From NCBI GenBank assembly GCA_949747935.1, contig CATKHE010000131.1:1-6216 (forward strand): a stretch of DNA of 6,216 nt. The letters are read 5' to 3'. Origin of the DNA: an uncultured Eubacteriales bacterium. Lineage in GTDB: Bacteria; Bacillota_A; Clostridia; Oscillospirales; Oscillospiraceae. Under the pieces are notes generated by a model. The model was not told the origin of the DNA, did no database searches, and saw nothing but the letters and a program-made list of their open reading frames with translations. Shown here one piece after another: positions 5,115-6,216 of the stretch. The translations under genes and the position numbers were made by a program. Each line of letters starts with the position of its first letter. Position 1 is the stretch's first letter.

Positions 5115-6216
5115 TTGCATTATCGTCCCACATATGATTCCCGTGACCCGCAGTATAAAACGCCCTATGGGGCAGCGGCCTCCGGGACACAGGTGCAGTT
5201 TACCCTCCGCCCGCCCCGGGCGGAGGGATTCTCCCATGCCAGCATGACCGCCCGGTTTGAGAGCCGATTCAACGAGATTCTTGTCCTGAAAATGCCCTGG
5301 CAGGGCTTTGAGCTGGGGCAGGACCTGTTCTCCGTCTCCCTGGACACAGAGGGCTATGTGGGCCTGGTGTGGTACTCGTTCCGCCTGGAGCGGCCAGGGG
5401 GGAGCCGGCAGGAGCTGGGGCCCTATCAGCTCACCGTCTATGACGGGACGGAGGAGGTCCCCGACTGGTTCGGACAGGGAGTCACCTATCAGATTTTCCC
5501 TGACCGCTTCTGCCGCAGCCGCATTCCCGATCCGGAGGGCATGGTGGGGGGGCGGACTGTCCACCTCGGCTGGGGGGAATCCCCCGACTTTCAGCCCAAC
5601 AGCTACGGGGAAATCCGCAACCGGGACTTCTTCGGCGGCGACTTCCAAGGCGTGATCAGCAAGCTGGACTATCTGAAGGACCTGGGGGTGGAGACCCTCT
5701 ACTTCAACCCCATCTTCGAGGCCGCCGAGAATCACCGCTACGGCACCGCCGACTACGGACAGGTGGACCCCATGCTGGGCACCAACGAGGACTTCACACG
5801 CCTGTGCGGCGAGGCCCACAAGCGGGGGATGCGGGTGATGCTGGACGGGGTGTTCAATCACACCGGCTATGTGAGCCGCTACTTCAACGGCGACGGCTTC
5901 TACCCCGAGAAGGGGGCCATTCAGAGCTGGGACTCCCCCTACCGCCCCTGGTTCAGCTTCATCCAGTGGCCGCAGAAGTATGAGAGCTGGTGGGGCATCT
6001 ACTCCCTGCCCGCCGTCAACGAGAATAACCCCTCCTACCGGGAGTTTATCTTTGCCGGTGAGGACAGCGTGGTCCGCCGGTGGCTGCGGGCCGGGGCGGA
6101 CGGCTGGCGGCTGGATGTGGCGGACGAGCTGCCCGACGATTTTGTGGCGGGAGTCCATCAGGCCGCCCGGGCGGAGAAACCCGACGCGGTGGTCATCGGC
6201 GAGGTGTGGGAGGACG
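5115..6216 (+). CDS. GH13 alpha-amylase-family glycosidase (neopullulanase/cyclomaltodextrinase-like), N-terminal part
   Basis: A retaining glycoside hydrolase acting on alpha-1,4 (and possibly alpha-1,6) glucans. The frame stays open to the window edge, giving 367 visible residues; the family usually has 550-650. Residues 1-115 form a beta-rich N-terminal domain like the one in neopullulanases and cyclomaltodextrinases. The TIM barrel begins at DWFGQGVTYQIFPDRF, about residue 117. Conserved region I is DGVFNH (Asp244-His249). Region II is GWRLDVADE with nucleophile Asp334, and region III is GEVWED with acid/base Glu363, only a few residues before the cut. Region IV lies outside. No signal peptide is seen, so it probably acts in the cytoplasm on imported maltodextrins. 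The TTG start is chosen because an in-frame TGA lies at 5106-5108 and the early SRDPQYKTPYG segment looks family-like. ATG 5244 would remove 43 residues. The gene is closely spaced behind the kinase gene, so co-transcription is likely. Confidence 0.88.
   Translation, partial: MHYRPTYDSRDPQYKTPYGAAASGTQVQFTLRPPRAEGFSHASMTARFESRFNEILVLKMPWQGFELGQDLFSVSLDTEGYVGLVWYSFRLERPGGSRQELGPYQLTVYDGTEEVPDWFGQGVTYQIFPDRFCRSRIPDPEGMVGGRTVHLGWGESPDFQPNSYGEIRNRDFFGGDFQGVISKLDYLKDLGVETLYFNPIFEAAENHRYGTADYGQVDPMLGTNEDFTRLCGEAHKRGMRVMLDGVFNHTGYVSRYFNGDGFYPEKGAIQSWDSPYRPWFSFIQWPQKYESWWGIYSLPAVNENNPSYREFIFAGEDSVVRRWLRAGADGWRLDVADELPDDFVAGVHQAARAEKPDAVVIGEVWED

Noticed and set aside
4119..6158. Very long open frame on the - strand (679 codons) across the kinase and glycosidase genes
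   Set aside because: It is opposite two genes with clear motifs. Its translation is rich in Gly, His, Val, Leu and Pro in the way typical of the antisense of GC3-biased genes, and it has no recognisable domain.

Overview
The window is GC-rich (clearly above 55% by eye, with strong G/C preference at third codon positions). Every convincing gene lies on the + strand. The proteins present (long Rel, D-aminoacyl-tRNA deacylase, HemZ-type radical SAM enzyme, TGS-kinase-family uridine kinase), the strong AGGAGG-type ribosome binding sites and the compact hairpin-rich intergenic repeats suggest a GC-rich anaerobic Firmicute of the Oscillospiraceae kind (Flavonifractor/Lawsonibacter-like). This assignment is inference from protein flavour and gene order, not a database match.

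Layout: (1) positions 1-791 hold the C-terminal third of a Rel/SpoT (p)ppGpp synthetase/hydrolase. (2) 792-925 is an intergenic block of four small GC hairpins in an inverted arrangement. (3) 926-1369 is dtd, a D-aminoacyl-tRNA deacylase. (4) 1369-1431 is a near-perfect long inverted repeat that begins on the last base of the dtd stop. (5) 1450-1845 is a small unrecognised protein. (6) 1858-2472 is a glyoxalase-II-like metallo-beta-lactamase-fold hydrolase. (7) 2549-4054 is hemZ, which appears to start at a rare CTG codon. (8) 4152-5090 is a stand-alone uridine-kinase-family protein. (9) 5115-6216 is the N-terminal part of a GH13 alpha-amylase-family glycosidase, probably starting at TTG and cut by the window end inside the catalytic domain.

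Functionally, rel-dtd-MBL hydrolase-hemZ is a gene order I recall from many clostridia and relatives, often followed by hisS/aspS. It joins the stringent response, removal of D-amino acids from tRNA, a small metallohydrolase and a radical SAM tetrapyrrole-type enzyme. Here the run is interrupted by one unknown small gene flanked by a repeat. It is followed not by the tRNA synthetases but by a nucleoside kinase and a starch/maltodextrin-degrading enzyme. I see no clear new multi-gene defence or mobile system. The most unusual points are the CTG start of hemZ, the unknown protein with its adjacent inverted repeat, and the two structured intergenic repeats. No tRNA, rRNA, CRISPR array or transposase gene is visible.
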